Shown: piece after piece, positions 1 through 10,418 of the stretch
Layout of the letters: each line of letters opens with the position of its first letter
How positions within the stretch are numbered: the stretch's first letter is position 1
Origin: Pseudomonas psychrophila HA-4
Lineage (GTDB): Bacteria; Pseudomonadota; Gammaproteobacteria; Pseudomonadales; Pseudomonadaceae
Assembly: GCF_000282975.1 (NCBI RefSeq)
Contig: NZ_ALJC01000062.1
Coordinates: 1 to 64,000 of the forward strand
Direction: 5' to 3'
Length of the DNA stretch: 64,000 bases
The notes under the pieces: generated by a model
What the model was told of the DNA's origin: nothing
The model's input: only the letters and a program-made list of their open reading frames with translations
The model's database searches: none
Translations under genes and position numbers: made by a program

Positions 1-28
1 TCGTAAGGGGGAAACGGTGTCCTGTCTT

Positions 29-337
29 TCATGGGGCTCGTTCAGGACCTTCATCTGGCAGCCCCTTAACATCCAGATTACTTAACTCGTACTCTTCCAC
101 TAATAGCTCTTGCGAGGCCAGTGCCTTAGCAATCTGTTCCAGAAACCAGTTAGCCTTTTCAGGTTTAATCAGATCTGAAATGTACAAACCAACGAGGCCG
201 GTACCATCGTGGTAATAGCGCGCATCACGCCCACCGAGCACCGCAACGTATTTTCCGCTGCGGGACAGGATAAAAGCCGGGTCAGGCAAGGCTTCAAGAA
301 TTAAAGCCATTTGCTCAAAACTGATTATTAAGCTCAT
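29..337 (-). pseudogene. truncated PAS-domain protein (probable diguanylate cyclase N-terminus)
   Basis: About 102 residues are readable from the ATG at 337 (an upstream in-frame start gives 117). The stretch LPDPAFILSRSGKYVAVLGG followed by an RYYHDG motif is typical of the N-terminal PAS domain of Pseudomonas PAS-GGDEF proteins. The frame stops at 29 soon after the PAS core, and neither other frame in bases 1-28 visibly continues toward a GGDEF domain. I infer a truncated gene; the rest may lie shifted outside the window. The decayed integrase directly behind it suggests a recombination scar. No convincing ribosome binding site is seen. Confidence 0.5.
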
Positions 338-482
338 CGTCTGAACCGTTGAATGAGTGGCAAACAGCCCCAAAGATACCATTTGGCCATCATCAATAGA
401 ACTCTATGCCCTAGCAGCATTGACCCAGGCCTGAACAAACCGTTGAACACTCATAATCGGGGTCAGTGCAACTGGCTTTTTG

Positions 483-880
483 TTCGTTGAGCGAACATCG
501 CAGGCGCTTGAATTTGTATGACGGCATGCAGAGCGTCGGAAAATGGCCCTGAAAAGTAGCCGCAAAGGCTCTTCGTTTAGCTCCCGGCAAAGAACGCAGA
601 GCACGTAGGGTAGATGCCCGACCTTCCCAAAATATGCATATCGCTCCCCAAGCTGCTGAATATCCGGCATCGAGCGCCATACAACTGTCGTCACACCTAT
701 GCGACAATGCGCGCCATGTCTGGCATGAACCCCGCATTTATTTCTCAGCAGCTTGGCCTCAGCGTCCAAATGTTGCTGTCGATGTATGCGCGATGGATCA
801 ACTCAAGCTCAGATTGGAGTGAGCTTGAAAAGCTCCAAATGGGTATCAAAATGGTCCCAGCCCAAATACGCGCTTTCTAA
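483..880 (+). pseudogene. decayed tyrosine recombinase (phage integrase C-terminus)
   Basis: The open stretch 614-880 encodes 88 residues that match the C-terminal catalytic part of a tyrosine recombinase: NCRHTYATM carries the R-H-x-x pair, then NPAFISQQLG, then SMYARW with the nucleophile Tyr. The family's second conserved His in QLGH is Leu here (QQLGL). Upstream, a different frame around 504-550 reads ALEFV, stop, RHAERR, which also resembles integrase sequence, so the gene is broken by at least one frameshift and one stop. The N-terminal arm-binding and core-binding domains are not seen. This is almost certainly inactive and marks an old integration site. Confidence 0.7.
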
Positions 881-900
881 GCTATTGATAGGTAAAGTAA

Positions 901-2487
901 TTGATCTCTACAGCTAACATCACGATGCAGTTCGGCGCAAAGCCGCTATTCGAGAACGTTTCAGTAAAATTTGGCGCAGGTAACCGTTATGGTTTGATCG
1001 GTGCCAACGGCTGCGGCAAGTCTACTTTCATGAAAATCCTCGGCAGCGACCTTGAACCGTCCGGCGGTCAGGTCATGCTGGAGCCGAACGTGCGTCTGGG
1101 TAAGTTGCGCCAGGATCAGTTCGCTTACGAAGAATTCACCGTGATCGATACCGTGATCATGGGCCACGAAGAGTTGTGGAAGGTCAAAGCTGAGCGCGAT
1201 CGCATCTATTCGCTGCCAGAAATGACCGAAGAAGACGGCATGGCCGTTGCCGAACTCGAGACCGAGTTCGCTGAAATGGACGGTTACACCGCTGAATCCC
1301 GCGCAGGCGAGCTGCTTCTGGGCCTAGGTATTGGCATTGAGCAACACAACGGCCCAATGAGCGAAGTATCGCCCGGCTGGAAATTGCGTGTTCTGCTAGC
1401 TCAGGCATTGTTCTCCGACCCTGAAGTGCTGCTGCTCGACGAACCCACCAACCACTTGGATATCAACACTATCCGTTGGCTGGAAAACGTTCTGACTCAG
1501 CGTAACAGCCTGATGATCATCATCTCTCACGATAGACACTTCCTGAACAGCGTCTGCACACACATGGCCGACCTGGACTACGGCGAACTGCGCCTGTTTC
1601 CGGGCAACTATGACGAGTACATGACCGTCGCGACCCAATCGCGCGAACAGCTGCTGTCTGAAAACGCCAAGAAGAAAGCTCAGATCAACGAACTGCAAGC
1701 GTTCGTCAGCCGCTTCTCGGCCAACGCCTCGAAATCCAAGCAGGCCAGCTCCCGCGCCAAGGCGATCGACAAGATCACGCTGGCCGAGGTCAAGCCTTCA
1801 AGCCGTGTCAGCCCGTTCATCCGTTTCGAGCAGACTAAAAAGCTGCACCGCCAGGCCGTCATCGTTGAACGCATGGCTAAAGGCTTTGATGGAAAGACGC
1901 TGTTTAAAGACTTCAGCTTTACCATCGAAGCCGGTGAGCGCGTCGCAATCATTGGTCCGAACGGTATAGGCAAAACCACTCTGCTGCGCACCATGGTCAA
2001 TGAGCTAACTCCGGACGCCGGTACGATCAAGTGGACTGAGTCCGCTGAACTGGGCTACTACGCTCAGGATCACGCTCATGACTTTGAAGATGACGTGACC
2101 TTGTTCGACTGGATGGGTCAATGGACTCAAGGCGAGCAAATGATTCGCGGCACCTTGGGTCGCATGCTGTTCTCGAACGATGAAATCCTCAAGTCGGTCA
2201 AAGTGATCTCCGGTGGTGAGCAAGGCCGCATGCTGTTCGGCAAGCTGATCCTGCAAAAGCCAAACGTGCTGATCATGGACGAACCGACCAACCACTTGGA
2301 CATGGAATCCATCGAAGCGCTGAACTTGGCACTCGAGAACTACCCTGGCACGTTGGTCTTCGTCAGCCACGACCGCGAGTTCGTATCGTCGCTGGCCACT
2401 CGTATTATCGAGTTGAGCCCAAGCGGTGTGATCGACTTTAGCGGCACTTACGATGACTACCTGCGCAGCCAAGGCGTCGTGTTCTGA
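901..2487 (+). CDS. ybiT: ABC-F family ATPase YbiT
   Basis: This 528-residue soluble protein has two ABC ATPase domains in tandem and no membrane segments. Walker A motifs are GANGCGKST (about 34-42) and GPNGIGKTT (from about 352); Walker B blocks [11 protein letters not shown] (Asp near 180) and [10 protein letters not shown] (Asp near 460) follow. The second signature is ISGGEQGR, while the first is the degenerate SPGW typical of this subgroup. Length and sequence agree with E. coli YbiT (about 530 residues) almost throughout. ABC-F proteins act on the ribosome, where they relieve stalls or protect the exit site; the exact YbiT role is less settled. TTG at 901, preceded by AGGTAAAG, is the start that fits the family. 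A strong terminator follows. Confidence 0.93.
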   Translation: MISTANITMQFGAKPLFENVSVKFGAGNRYGLIGANGCGKSTFMKILGSDLEPSGGQVMLEPNVRLGKLRQDQFAYEEFTVIDTVIMGHEELWKVKAERDRIYSLPEMTEEDGMAVAELETEFAEMDGYTAESRAGELLLGLGIGIEQHNGPMSEVSPGWKLRVLLAQALFSDPEVLLLDEPTNHLDINTIRWLENVLTQRNSLMIIISHDRHFLNSVCTHMADLDYGELRLFPGNYDEYMTVATQSREQLLSENAKKKAQINELQAFVSRFSANASKSKQASSRAKAIDKITLAEVKPSSRVSPFIRFEQTKKLHRQAVIVERMAKGFDGKTLFKDFSFTIEAGERVAIIGPNGIGKTTLLRTMVNELTPDAGTIKWTESAELGYYAQDHAHDFEDDVTLFDWMGQWTQGEQMIRGTLGRMLFSNDEILKSVKVISGGEQGRMLFGKLILQKPNVLIMDEPTNHLDMESIEALNLALENYPGTLVFVSHDREFVSSLATRIIELSPSGVIDFSGTYDDYLRSQGVVF

Positions 2488-2528
2488 TTTCAGACACCGC
2501 CTAGCGCTAAGTTAGACGTTTTAACTAG

Positions 2529-2560
2529 AAACCCCGTCCTAGTCATGACGGGGTTTTTTG
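2529..2560 (+). terminator. Rho-independent terminator after ybiT
   Basis: A perfect 9-bp stem, AACCCCGTC (2530-2538) and GACGGGGTT (2547-2555), is followed by a T run to 2559. It lies 42 bases after the ybiT stop and separates it from the MFS gene. Confidence 0.9.
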
Positions 2561-2649
2561 TTTCTGCAGCACAAACAATATCGTTAGCCTGCTTTCCTTT
2601 ACGCTGAAGCCACGCCATCATGCCGGGCATGGCCCCCCCTGCGGAACCG

Positions 2650-3843
2650 ATGCTCATGCCTGCGCAACACCCTCCCCGCGAGCGCTCTCTGACGGTTACC
2701 CTGCACATCCTGTCAGTCGTGTTTTATACCTTTATTGCGTTTATCTGCATTGGTTTGCCCATCGCGGTTTTGCCCGGCTATGTCCATGACCAGTTGGGCT
2801 TCAGTGCCGTGGTTGCAGGCCTGACGATAGCTTCGCAATACCTCGCCACCTTGCTCAGCCGCCCTTCTGCCGGACGGATTGTCGATAAGCACGGAACCAA
2901 GCCAGCAGTGGTGTATGGCTTGATCGGGATTGCCATCAGCGGCGCGCTCACCTCGCTGGCCGTCATGCTGCAAAGCTCGCCGCTGTTAAGCCTGGGGATT
3001 TTGATCATCGGGCGCATTTTTCTGGGCATTGCTCAAGGGCTGATCGGGGTCGGTACGATCAGTTGGGGCATCGCGCTAGTCGGCTCACATCACACGGCCC
3101 GTGCCATTGGCTGGAACGGCATCGCCTCTTATGGCGCCATCGCCATTGGCGCACCCTTGGGTGTTCTGATGATCGACACACTGGGCTTCATCAGCCTGGG
3201 TTTCGCGCTGTTTGTGCTGGCACTGTTGGCGCTGTTGCTTATCCGCAAAAAAACATCAATCGCTGTTATCGCTGGCGTTCGTTTATCTTTTTGGTCAGTG
3301 CTGGGCCTTATCGCGCCCTATGGCGTCAGCCTGACACTGGCCTCCATTGGCTACGGCACGCTGACCACCTTTATCACCTTGTTTTACATTGACCGCGGAT
3401 GGACGGGCGCTGCCTATTGCCTGTCTGTGTTTGGCATCTGCTTTATTCTTGCCCGCCTGCTATTCACCAATAGCATCAACCGTTTAGGTGGCTACACCGT
3501 TGCAATGACGTGCATGGCCATGGAAACCGTTGGCCTGACACTGCTGTGGCTTGCGCCCTCAACGGCCTACGCCTTGATAGGTGCTGGGCTGACCGGGTTT
3601 GGCTTGTCACTGGTGTATCCGGCACTGGGCGTGGAAGCGGTCAAGCAGGTGCCAACATCCAGCCGAGGTGCCGGATTGAGTGCTTACGCGGTGTTTTTCG
3701 ATCTGGCGCTGGCCATCGCCGGCCCTATCATGGGTGCCATCGCCTTGAACCTGGGTTACGCCTGGATATTCTTCACCGCCGCACTGCTCTGCGTAGTGGG
3801 CTTGCTGTTGACGCTCGGGTTGTCGCGACGACACCCCGACTAG
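2650..3843 (+). CDS. MFS transporter, UPF0226 (YhhS/YfcJ) family
   Basis: A 12-helix major facilitator of about 397 residues. The N-terminal half carries GLPIAVLPGYVHDQLGFSA, the LLSRPSAGRIVD loop, and a WNGIASYGAIAIGAPLGV stretch; the second half has TLFYIDRGWTGAA, RLLFTNSINRLGG and SLVYPALGVEAV. These match the E. coli YhhS/YfcJ group (UPF0226) along the whole length. The substrate is not known; YhhS has been tied to export of small anionic compounds. Candidate ATG starts are 2620, 2650 and 2656. The family's short N-terminus favours 2650 or 2656, where GCGGAA could serve as a weak ribosome binding site. The gene stands alone and converges on the hydrolase gene. Confidence 0.85.
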   Translation: MLMPAQHPPRERSLTVTLHILSVVFYTFIAFICIGLPIAVLPGYVHDQLGFSAVVAGLTIASQYLATLLSRPSAGRIVDKHGTKPAVVYGLIGIAISGALTSLAVMLQSSPLLSLGILIIGRIFLGIAQGLIGVGTISWGIALVGSHHTARAIGWNGIASYGAIAIGAPLGVLMIDTLGFISLGFALFVLALLALLLIRKKTSIAVIAGVRLSFWSVLGLIAPYGVSLTLASIGYGTLTTFITLFYIDRGWTGAAYCLSVFGICFILARLLFTNSINRLGGYTVAMTCMAMETVGLTLLWLAPSTAYALIGAGLTGFGLSLVYPALGVEAVKQVPTSSRGAGLSAYAVFFDLALAIAGPIMGAIALNLGYAWIFFTAALLCVVGLLLTLGLSRRHPD

Positions 3844-3844
3844 A

Positions 3845-4876
3845 TCACTGATTAACCGTGCGCAGCCCTGTGTGCGGATTGCTCTCTAGGGCCTTGCTGA
3901 AAAAACGCCCCGCTTCGTAAATCAAATCACGGTGAATGTCTTCTCGATCGACCCCTTCCGCATCCGTACACACGCCGGGCATCGCTGCTAGCTGTGAATC
4001 GGTACAGGGTGCCATAAACACAAAATGCCCGGCGCCGGGTATCAGATTGAACTCAGGAGCCATGGGTAATTTGCGCGCTAGGGCTTCGGCATTTTTATCC
4101 GGGAATACGGTTTTATCGCCATCCCCGCTGTACAGCAGCACCGGCACCTGCACATCGGTCAACGTCTGGCGCCCGAACATCAGGCTCAGCGGTGCCATAA
4201 GCAGCAACGCATGTACGCGCGGGTCAGCGGCTGGCAGTAAGTCATCACGGTCTGCAATCAACTCACCTTGAGTAGTACACGCATCGCGGTCATCCGGTCG
4301 CTCTTGGCAGTAACGCCGCAAACGGTCCAAATCGGGCTCGGCACCCGCCAAAATAAGTGCAGTTTCGCCCCCTGCCGAATAGCCGATGACACCGACCTGC
4401 TCTGCATTGACGTAGGGTGACAAGGTGTTTTCGCCAAGCACGGCACTGATGGCAGCCGAGATTTGCATGGGGCGGCCATACAGGTTACTCAGCGTCCCGG
4501 AACGGCTGTGATCTTTGAAGTTATCGCCAGGATGCAGCACCGCTACCACGACAAACCCTTTGCGAGCCAACTCGGTAATAAGGTCATGTAACGCTAACGG
4601 CGTGCCTACGTTGCCATGCGACAGCACCAGCATAGGGTAATGACCCATGGCGATTTTTGCGTCCTCAGTCGCATCAATGTCGTAGATGCCAATCTTGCTG
4701 GTCGCGTCATCCTCCGTCGAGGGATAGAAAGCAATGGCATGCATCGGCTGTCCATCAACCGGGTCGAGAAAACTCAGGCGATGAAAGCCCACACTCCATT
4801 GATTGACAGGCTCGGCCTGCACCACCAGAGGGCAACTAGCCATTAGTAGAAACACAACAGCGCACAAACGCATCAT
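3845..4876 (-). CDS. secreted alpha/beta hydrolase
   Basis: A 343-residue protein with an N-terminal signal peptide (about 1-21, ending VVQA). The alpha/beta-hydrolase core shows LVLSHG near 84, the nucleophile elbow GYSAGG with Ser167, an acid candidate in YSGDGDKTV and the catalytic His in GAGHFVF. The layout resembles the dienelactone hydrolase / platelet-activating-factor acetylhydrolase-like esterases exported to the periplasm. The substrate cannot be told from sequence. The gene stands alone, its 3' end almost touching the convergent MFS gene (1-base gap). Confidence 0.75.
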   Translation of the reverse strand: MMRLCAVVFLLMASCPLVVQAEPVNQWSVGFHRLSFLDPVDGQPMHAIAFYPSTEDDATSKIGIYDIDATEDAKIAMGHYPMLVLSHGNVGTPLALHDLITELARKGFVVVAVLHPGDNFKDHSRSGTLSNLYGRPMQISAAISAVLGENTLSPYVNAEQVGVIGYSAGGETALILAGAEPDLDRLRRYCQERPDDRDACTTQGELIADRDDLLPAADPRVHALLLMAPLSLMFGRQTLTDVQVPVLLYSGDGDKTVFPDKNAEALARKLPMAPEFNLIPGAGHFVFMAPCTDSQLAAMPGVCTDAEGVDREDIHRDLIYEAGRFFSKALESNPHTGLRTVNQ

Positions 4877-5053
4877 GGCGGCATACCTTTAATAGCGCAC
4901 AGCTTGCAGCAGGCAATGACAGAAGGTCGGTCCGTAACCTCACTTGCATAACCCAAGCCAGCGCCTCTAAGGCCAGATGCAAAAAACTCCGTACTCTGGC
5001 CAATTTCGGTGTCCAGAATACAGAGTTTAGTCGGTGTAGCGTTGCGCGAAGTC

Positions 5054-5665
5054 TTACGCAGCGCTGAACAGATCCTGTTTAATCTGTTGATGTGCGTCGC
5101 TCAGGGCTTTACTACGAACTTCTTCACCATAGCCCAGACCTTCGGCGCGAACGAATTCAATGTCCGTGATGCCCAAGAAACCCAGCAGCAGTTTCAAGTA
5201 ATCTTCGTGCGCAACACCGCTCGCTTGGCCAGCATGAAGACCGCCAGAGGTCGAGATCACCACGACTTTCTTATTACCGCACAAGCCTACAGGCCCGGTT
5301 TCGGTGTAGCGGAAGGTCTGACCAGCGACCGCAATACGGTCGATCCATGCTTTCAACTGCGTAGGAATTGTAAAGTTGTACATCGGCGCCGCGATCACAA
5401 CTGCGTCCGCAGCCAGGAACTGGGCCAAGGTGTCGGCACTCAACTGCGCTTCAAGTGCTTGTGCCGCATCACGCAGCTCAGCCGGTGTACCCGCCGCCAC
5501 CAAGGTGGCCGCCGAGAAGTGCTGAATGCCTTCGCTGGCCAAATCGCGATAGCTTACTTCGATACTCGGATCAGCAGCCTGCCAAGCCTTGACCACTTCA
5601 GCGCTCAACTCACGCGAAGCCGAGTTGTCGCCCAAGATGCTCGAATCGATGTGCAACAGTTTCAT
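5054..5665 (-). CDS. azoR: FMN-dependent NADH:quinone oxidoreductase / azoreductase
   Basis: A flavodoxin-fold protein of 203 residues starting [12 protein letters not shown], with [19 protein letters not shown] and the flavin-contact loop around [11 protein letters not shown]. These are hallmarks of the AzoR family, which reduces quinones and azo dyes with NADH through bound FMN in the cytosol. The ATG at 5665 is chosen because TTGGAG precedes it at good distance; an in-frame TTG four codons upstream overlaps that site. A divergent LysR gene begins 127 bp away, so this pair is probably regulator and target. A short GTCC..GGAC inverted repeat (5764-5779) lies in the shared intergenic region and might be an operator. 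Confidence 0.9.
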   Translation of the reverse strand: MKLLHIDSSILGDNSASRELSAEVVKAWQAADPSIEVSYRDLASEGIQHFSAATLVAAGTPAELRDAAQALEAQLSADTLAQFLAADAVVIAAPMYNFTIPTQLKAWIDRIAVAGQTFRYTETGPVGLCGNKKVVVISTSGGLHAGQASGVAHEDYLKLLLGFLGITDIEFVRAEGLGYGEEVRSKALSDAHQQIKQDLFSAA

Positions 5666-5792
5666 GCTGATCTCCAAGTAGGGACCGCCGCTGGGCGATC
5701 AAGTGGAGACGATGCTACCGATCAAAGCAATCGACGATAAGTCAGCCAGCATGCGATAGTTCGTCCCATCAGTAGGACAGTGAGAACACCCC

Positions 5793-6701
5793 ATGCAGGA
5801 CCTTAATGATCTGTACTACTTCGCCAAAGTGGTCGAAGCCGGTGGATTTGCCGCGGCCGGGCGTGCCCTGGGCATTCCAAAGTCACGCTTGTCGCGCAGA
5901 GTGGCCGAGCTCGAAGAACGTCTGGGCGCCCGCCTGTTACAGCGCACTACCCGGCAACTGAAACTCACCGCCGTAGGCGAACGCTACTTAAGCCATTGCC
6001 AAGCCATGTTACTGCAGGCCGAAATGGCCGATGAGGCAGTGGCCAGCATGTCCAGCGAGCCACGAGGCCGCCTGCGGGTGTCATGCCCTGTAGGCTTGGC
6101 CCATGAGTTTATGCCCGAGGTCATCAGTTCTTTTCTACGGGCCTACCCGCATGTTCAGTTGGAAGTCAGCCTGCTTAACCGACGCGTCGACCTTGTCACT
6201 GAAGGCATTGATGTTGCCATGCGGGTACGCGAACTGGGGGATGAAGACCCGCTATTGGTCACACGGCGATTGCGCCAAGCCGTCACCGTGATGGTCGCAA
6301 GCCCCGAGTTTGCCCGGCAATGGACGATCAACACCCCCGACGACCTTAAACATGTACCGGTACTGGGGGCGATTGAGGCGGATCGCATGGTGCACCTGCG
6401 TATGCTCGATGAGCACGGCAAAGCCTGTGATTTGGTGCTGGAAGCGCGCTTGGGCATTGATGACTTCGTGGTACGCAAAGCCTGCACCCTGTCCGGCCTT
6501 GGCTTTACCGTACTGCCCATGCTGTATTGCGAGCAGGAATTAGCCACTGGGCAGTTAGTGCAACTGCTGCCCAAGTGGTCATTGCCCGGAGGCTGGTTGC
6601 ACGCTGTATACCCGCACCGTCGCGGCGTAATGCCAGCCGTACGTGCCTGGATTGATCATTTGGCTGAAGCGTTTGAGCGCTGTGGAGACAAAACCCTATG
6701 A
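5793..6701 (+). CDS. LysR-family regulator, divergent from azoR
   Basis: 302 residues with an N-terminal winged helix-turn-helix (about 1-60: FAAAGRALGIPKSRLSRRVAELEERLGARLLQ split over the usual helices) and a periplasmic-binding-like effector domain. It belongs to the LysR subgroup that often sits divergent to quinone reductases and other stress flavoproteins, and in this context it likely controls azoR and itself. The effector is unknown. Its stop overlaps the start of the MmcQ/YjbR gene by four bases (ATGA), so the two are probably co-transcribed. Confidence 0.87.
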   Translation: MQDLNDLYYFAKVVEAGGFAAAGRALGIPKSRLSRRVAELEERLGARLLQRTTRQLKLTAVGERYLSHCQAMLLQAEMADEAVASMSSEPRGRLRVSCPVGLAHEFMPEVISSFLRAYPHVQLEVSLLNRRVDLVTEGIDVAMRVRELGDEDPLLVTRRLRQAVTVMVASPEFARQWTINTPDDLKHVPVLGAIEADRMVHLRMLDEHGKACDLVLEARLGIDDFVVRKACTLSGLGFTVLPMLYCEQELATGQLVQLLPKWSLPGGWLHAVYPHRRGVMPAVRAWIDHLAEAFERCGDKTL

Positions 6702-7072
6702 CCCGCACTTCGAGTACCCAAAAAACCATGACTAAAGCCGATGTCGCCGAATTCTGCCGCAGCCTGCCTGGCGTGAAGGAGGACGTTAAATGGGGCGGGG
6801 TCGAGGTGTTTTATATCGATCAGAGCAAAATGTTTGCGCTGTTCAACCTCAACAGCAACGGGCTTTCATTCAAAGTCGAAAAAGAACTGTTTTTGGGTTA
6901 CATCGATCGCCCCGGCATACGCCCATCGCCTTATCTGGCGCGGGCGTACTGGATCAATATGCAGGCGCCCTACCCTATGGGTGCTGAGGAACTACAGGAC
7001 TTGTTGCGCCGTTCCCACCAATTGGTGGTCGCCAAACTGCCAAAAATACGTCAGATCGGTTTGTTGATCTGA
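6698..7072 (+). CDS. MmcQ/YjbR family protein
   Basis: 124 residues (115 if translation begins at the ATG at 6725). The sequence shows the MmcQ/YjbR pattern: an early CRSLPGVKEDVKWGG, then KMFALF, LSFKVE and a C-terminal SHQLVVAKLPK. The fold is a small DNA-binding-like alpha/beta domain; the physiological role is unknown. It overlaps the LysR gene by four bases, which implies translational coupling. It converges on the DUF1294 gene with a 17-base gap. Confidence 0.8.
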   Translation: MTRTSSTQKTMTKADVAEFCRSLPGVKEDVKWGGVEVFYIDQSKMFALFNLNSNGLSFKVEKELFLGYIDRPGIRPSPYLARAYWINMQAPYPMGAEELQDLLRRSHQLVVAKLPKIRQIGLLI

Positions 7073-7089
7073 CGTAATCCGCAGTCCGC

Positions 7090-7524
7090 TTACAGGTTTA
7101 GAAAAGTCAGCTTCAAGAACAGCACGTCAACCCAGACCGCTTGATGCACGACCACGATCAACCAGAACCACACTTGGTACGACACCTTACGCGTTTTGTG
7201 GCGAAACACTTGTTGCGCCACCAGTGCACCCGGCCAGCCGCCCAGCAACTCAACCCCGTGCAGAACCTTCTCCGGGGTGCGCCACTGGCCGTTTTTAGCC
7301 TGCTGCTTGTCGTACCAGTACAAGCCAAATGCAACTACGCTAGCCAGCCCATACAGCAGCAAGGGCACCCGCGTAATGCCCGTGAACATCAAACTCAATG
7401 AGCCACCCAGCGGCATTGCGCACAGCAGTGCCAGCACCAGCAGTTTGAATTTCAAGCCACGGATTGACGCACCGTGAGCTGGCATCCCGACAGACTCGCG
7501 CCGATCATTTGCCGTTTTTTTCAC
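7090..7524 (-). CDS. DUF1294 membrane protein
   Basis: 144 residues with two predicted membrane segments before a conserved block, [19 protein letters not shown], then [19 protein letters not shown] and a last helix. These are the signatures of DUF1294; many relatives carry an N-terminal cold-shock domain, which is absent here. GTG at 7524 overlaps the uppP stop as GTGA, so the gene is probably translated by coupling with uppP. A later ATG (MPAHGAS) is possible. Function is unknown. Confidence 0.8.
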   Translation of the reverse strand: MKKTANDRRESVGMPAHGASIRGLKFKLLVLALLCAMPLGGSLSLMFTGITRVPLLLYGLASVVAFGLYWYDKQQAKNGQWRTPEKVLHGVELLGGWPGALVAQQVFRHKTRKVSYQVWFWLIVVVHQAVWVDVLFLKLTFLNL

Positions 7525-8351
7525 GCTGCAGCCGACCAGTCAATCCAGCCAAACTTCCAGGTCGCGAGAATCAACAACCCGAATGCAATGCGGTACCAGG
7601 CAAACGCTGCATAACTGTGGTTGGAGATAAACTTCAGCAACGCGCGCACAGCAATCATGGCGAAGATGAACGCCGTCACAAAACCAATCGCGAACACCGG
7701 CAAATCGTCAGGCTGGAACAGGTGACGGTACTTGTAACCTGAGTACACCGCGGCACCGACCATGGTTGGCATCGCGAGGAAGAATGAAAACTCGGTGGCC
7801 GCCTTACGCGACAGACCAAACAACAGACCGCCAATAATGGTCGACCCCGAACGCGAAGTACCCGGGATCATTGCCAGACACTGAGCAAAACCGATTTTAA
7901 CCGCGTCTTTCCAGGTCATGTCATCCACGGTTTCAGCGCGAATCACATGCTGGCGACGCTCAGCCCACAACATGATCACACCGCCGATGACCAGCGCAGT
8001 GGCCACGGTAATCGGGTTGAACAGGTATTCATGGATCATGTCGGCAAAAATCACCCCCAACACCACTGCGGGCATCACCGCAATAATCAGGTTGGTCGTA
8101 AAACGTCGTGCGCTGGGCTGCGTAGGCAAGCCGACGACAACGTCGATGATCTTGCGGCGAAATTCCCAGACAACAGCCAAGATGGCACCCAACTGGATAA
8201 TGATGTTGAACGCCATGGCGCGCTCGCCGCCAAAGTTCAGCAAGTCCGCCACAATAATCTGGTGGCCAGTACTTGATACCGGCAAGAATTCCGTAAGGCC
8301 TTCAACTACGCCGAGTATCAACGCCTGTGCGGCAGTCCAAAGATCCATCAT
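7521..8351 (-). CDS. uppP: undecaprenyl-diphosphatase
   Basis: An inner-membrane enzyme of about 276 residues that removes a phosphate from undecaprenyl diphosphate so the lipid carrier can return to cell-wall synthesis; it also gives bacitracin tolerance. Both family motifs are visible: [17 protein letters not shown] (about 14-30) with the catalytic Glu/Ser/His, and [15 protein letters not shown] with the catalytic Arg. Hydrophobic helices fill the rest. ATG 8351 or 8348 follows GGGGGA; upstream in-frame starts have no such site. It is the first gene of a two-gene unit with DUF1294. Confidence 0.95.
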   Translation of the reverse strand: MMDLWTAAQALILGVVEGLTEFLPVSSTGHQIIVADLLNFGGERAMAFNIIIQLGAILAVVWEFRRKIIDVVVGLPTQPSARRFTTNLIIAVMPAVVLGVIFADMIHEYLFNPITVATALVIGGVIMLWAERRQHVIRAETVDDMTWKDAVKIGFAQCLAMIPGTSRSGSTIIGGLLFGLSRKAATEFSFFLAMPTMVGAAVYSGYKYRHLFQPDDLPVFAIGFVTAFIFAMIAVRALLKFISNHSYAAFAWYRIAFGLLILATWKFGWIDWSAAA

Positions 8352-8485
8352 TCCCCCATTGAAGCGCTGCATCATGCAGCACTGATTAATTAATTTTGAG
8401 TGTGTACAACCGCTGCCACGAAGTAAGTCGCAGTGCGTAATGTTCACTAATGCGATGTGAAATAACTGTCAGAAATCAATAAAGA

Positions 8486-8512
8486 TTCAGCTTTCTGAAT
8501 TCCGGCCGAGAT
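8486..8512 (+). promoter_or_regulatory. possible FliA-type promoter for the chemoreceptor gene
   Basis: GCCGAGAT at 8505-8512 is close to the sigma-28 -10 element GCCGATAA, and TTCA lies 15 bases before it where TAAA is expected. It is about 90 bp upstream of the chemoreceptor start. The -35 match is weak, so this is only a candidate. Confidence 0.3.
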
Positions 8513-8601
8513 CCTATCAGACACGTTCCACTTTCGCTGCTATGACTACGCCCTGTGGTCGTACTGAGCGATGACAACAAGAAAAAAGGAGTAAGCGTTG
8601 T

Positions 8602-10236
8602 ATGAATACCTTACGCAGGTTGTCCATTAGCCGACGTCTGTGGCTGATTTTGATTGTGGCCATGGCCATGCTGCTGGCGTTGGGTTTGTTGATGCTAAAA
8701 CAGATACATGACGATTTATATGATGCAAAGGCGCAGAAAACCCAGCACGTGGTGCAAACCGCAAGCGGCATTTTGGGCTATTACCACCAGTTGGAAACAG
8801 TCGGGACGTTAAGCCGCGAAGCCGCACAAGAGCAGGCGCTAAAGGTAATCAGCAACTTGCGTTACGACCACGGCGATTACTTTTGGATCAATGATCTGCG
8901 GCCTAGCATGGTCATGCACCCGACCAACCCCGCGCTCGACGGCAAAGACTTGTCAGCCATCAAAGACCCCGACGGTTTTGCGATTTTCAACGAGATGGTC
9001 GCACTGGCAAAAAACAAAGGCGCGGGCATGGTGAATTACCGCTGGCCAAAACCGGGCGCCGAAGCCCCGGTGCAAAAAACCTCCTACGTCCAGTTGTTCG
9101 AACCGTGGGGCTGGGTCATCGGCTCTGGGGTTTACATCGATGACATGCAAGCCGAGTTCCAGTCACAAGTCTGGAAAGCCAGTTGGGCTGGCCTGGTGAT
9201 CGCCCTGATCATGGCCGCTCTGGTCGTGCTGATTGCCCGCAGCATCGCCCGCCCACTGCAAGATGCGGTGCACGCCATGGCCAATATCGCCAGCGGCGAA
9301 AGCGACCTGACGCGCAGCCTCGACACCCACGGCCGGGATGAAGTCACGGAACTGGCGCAGCACTTCAACACCTTTACCGCCAAGCTGCGCACGGTGGTCA
9401 GCCATTTGCAGTCAACCGCGATCGCGCTGGAACAGTCATCGACAGAGCTGGGAAACAACGCCACCCAAGCTCAGCAACGCAGTCAGCAGCAAGCCTCGCA
9501 AATGGATCAAGTGGCGACGGCGATCAATGAAGTCACCTACGCGGTGCATGAGGTGGCCAAAAATGCTGAACACGCCGCAGGCGAGATGCGTGGCGCCCAG
9601 ACGCAAGCCGACCTTGGCCAGAAAAACATCGACAGCAGCCTGCAGCAGATCGACCAGTTGTCGGGCACCATTGATCAGGCGGTCGAGGTCATTCGTACCC
9701 TGGCAACCCAAAGCAGTGGCATCAGCAGCGTGCTTGAAGTCATCCGTTCAATTGCCGATCAGACCAACCTGCTGGCCCTCAACGCCGCGATAGAGGCTGC
9801 GCGGGCGGGCGAACAAGGCCGTGGCTTTGCCGTGGTCGCTGATGAGGTCCGACTGCTGGCCCAGCGCACACAACGCTCTACGGCAGAGATCCAGACCATG
9901 ATCGAGAGCCTGCAAAAGCATTCCGAAGCCGCCGTCTCTGTGATCGCCAGCAGCAGCCACGCTTCACAACTGACGATTGAACAAGCCACCCAAGCCGGGC
10001 AAAGCCTGACCACCATTGGCCAAGCCCTGAACAACCTGAACGACCTCAATGCCTCCATCGCCAGTGCAACCCTGCAACAAGCCCATGTCGTGGAAGACAT
10101 CAACCAAAACGTGACCCAAGCCGCCGGGCTTTCACAAAGTACCGCCGTGGCCGCTGAACAGTCGAGCGCCGCCAGCGTTCATCTCAAGGAACTGAGCATC
10201 CAGCTCAATGGCCTGTTGCGTCAATTCAAGGTGTAA
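8602..10236 (+). CDS. methyl-accepting chemotaxis protein with single Cache domain
   Basis: A 544-residue chemoreceptor. A transmembrane helix (about 12-31) leads to a periplasmic single Cache domain carrying [17 protein letters not shown] and [12 protein letters not shown], then a second helix (about 191-211), a HAMP linker with [10 protein letters not shown], and a long cytoplasmic signalling hairpin with its tip at about 379-423 ([20 protein letters not shown]). The single-Cache group includes Pseudomonas receptors for short organic acids such as acetate, pyruvate or malate; the exact ligand is unknown. No C-terminal pentapeptide for CheR docking is present. ATG 8602 follows AAGGAG. Confidence 0.92.
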   Translation: MNTLRRLSISRRLWLILIVAMAMLLALGLLMLKQIHDDLYDAKAQKTQHVVQTASGILGYYHQLETVGTLSREAAQEQALKVISNLRYDHGDYFWINDLRPSMVMHPTNPALDGKDLSAIKDPDGFAIFNEMVALAKNKGAGMVNYRWPKPGAEAPVQKTSYVQLFEPWGWVIGSGVYIDDMQAEFQSQVWKASWAGLVIALIMAALVVLIARSIARPLQDAVHAMANIASGESDLTRSLDTHGRDEVTELAQHFNTFTAKLRTVVSHLQSTAIALEQSSTELGNNATQAQQRSQQQASQMDQVATAINEVTYAVHEVAKNAEHAAGEMRGAQTQADLGQKNIDSSLQQIDQLSGTIDQAVEVIRTLATQSSGISSVLEVIRSIADQTNLLALNAAIEAARAGEQGRGFAVVADEVRLLAQRTQRSTAEIQTMIESLQKHSEAAVSVIASSSHASQLTIEQATQAGQSLTTIGQALNNLNDLNASIASATLQQAHVVEDINQNVTQAAGLSQSTAVAAEQSSAASVHLKELSIQLNGLLRQFKV

Positions 10237-10241
10237 AACAC

Positions 10242-10332
10242 TGTAGTCGCTGCCGCAGGCTGCGATGGGGCGCCAAGCGGTCCTGAGTCGCCGGTTTTGC
10301 GGCCCTTATCGCAGCCTTCGGCAGCGACTACA
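10242..10332. repeat. REP-type inverted repeat
   Basis: The arms TGTAGTCGCTGCCGCAGGCT (start 10242) and its near-complement ending GGCAGCGACTACA (10332) form a 25-bp inverted repeat around a 41-bp centre. It lies in the gap after the chemoreceptor gene, the usual place for Pseudomonas REP elements, and may also act as a transcript end. Confidence 0.8.
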
Positions 10333-10418
10333 CAATATAGAGCTGCACAAACCTTCTAGACATCCCCTGCCCTGGGCATGCTAAAACGCACCTTGCATTG
10401 GTACGAGTACCCAGCACG

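Noticed and set aside
404-769. open frame of 121 codons on the - strand
   Set aside because: It lies opposite the integrase remnant, has no family likeness and an odd Cys/Arg-rich composition.
2713-2973. 86-codon frame opposite the MFS gene
   Set aside because: Antisense to a well supported membrane protein; no start signals.
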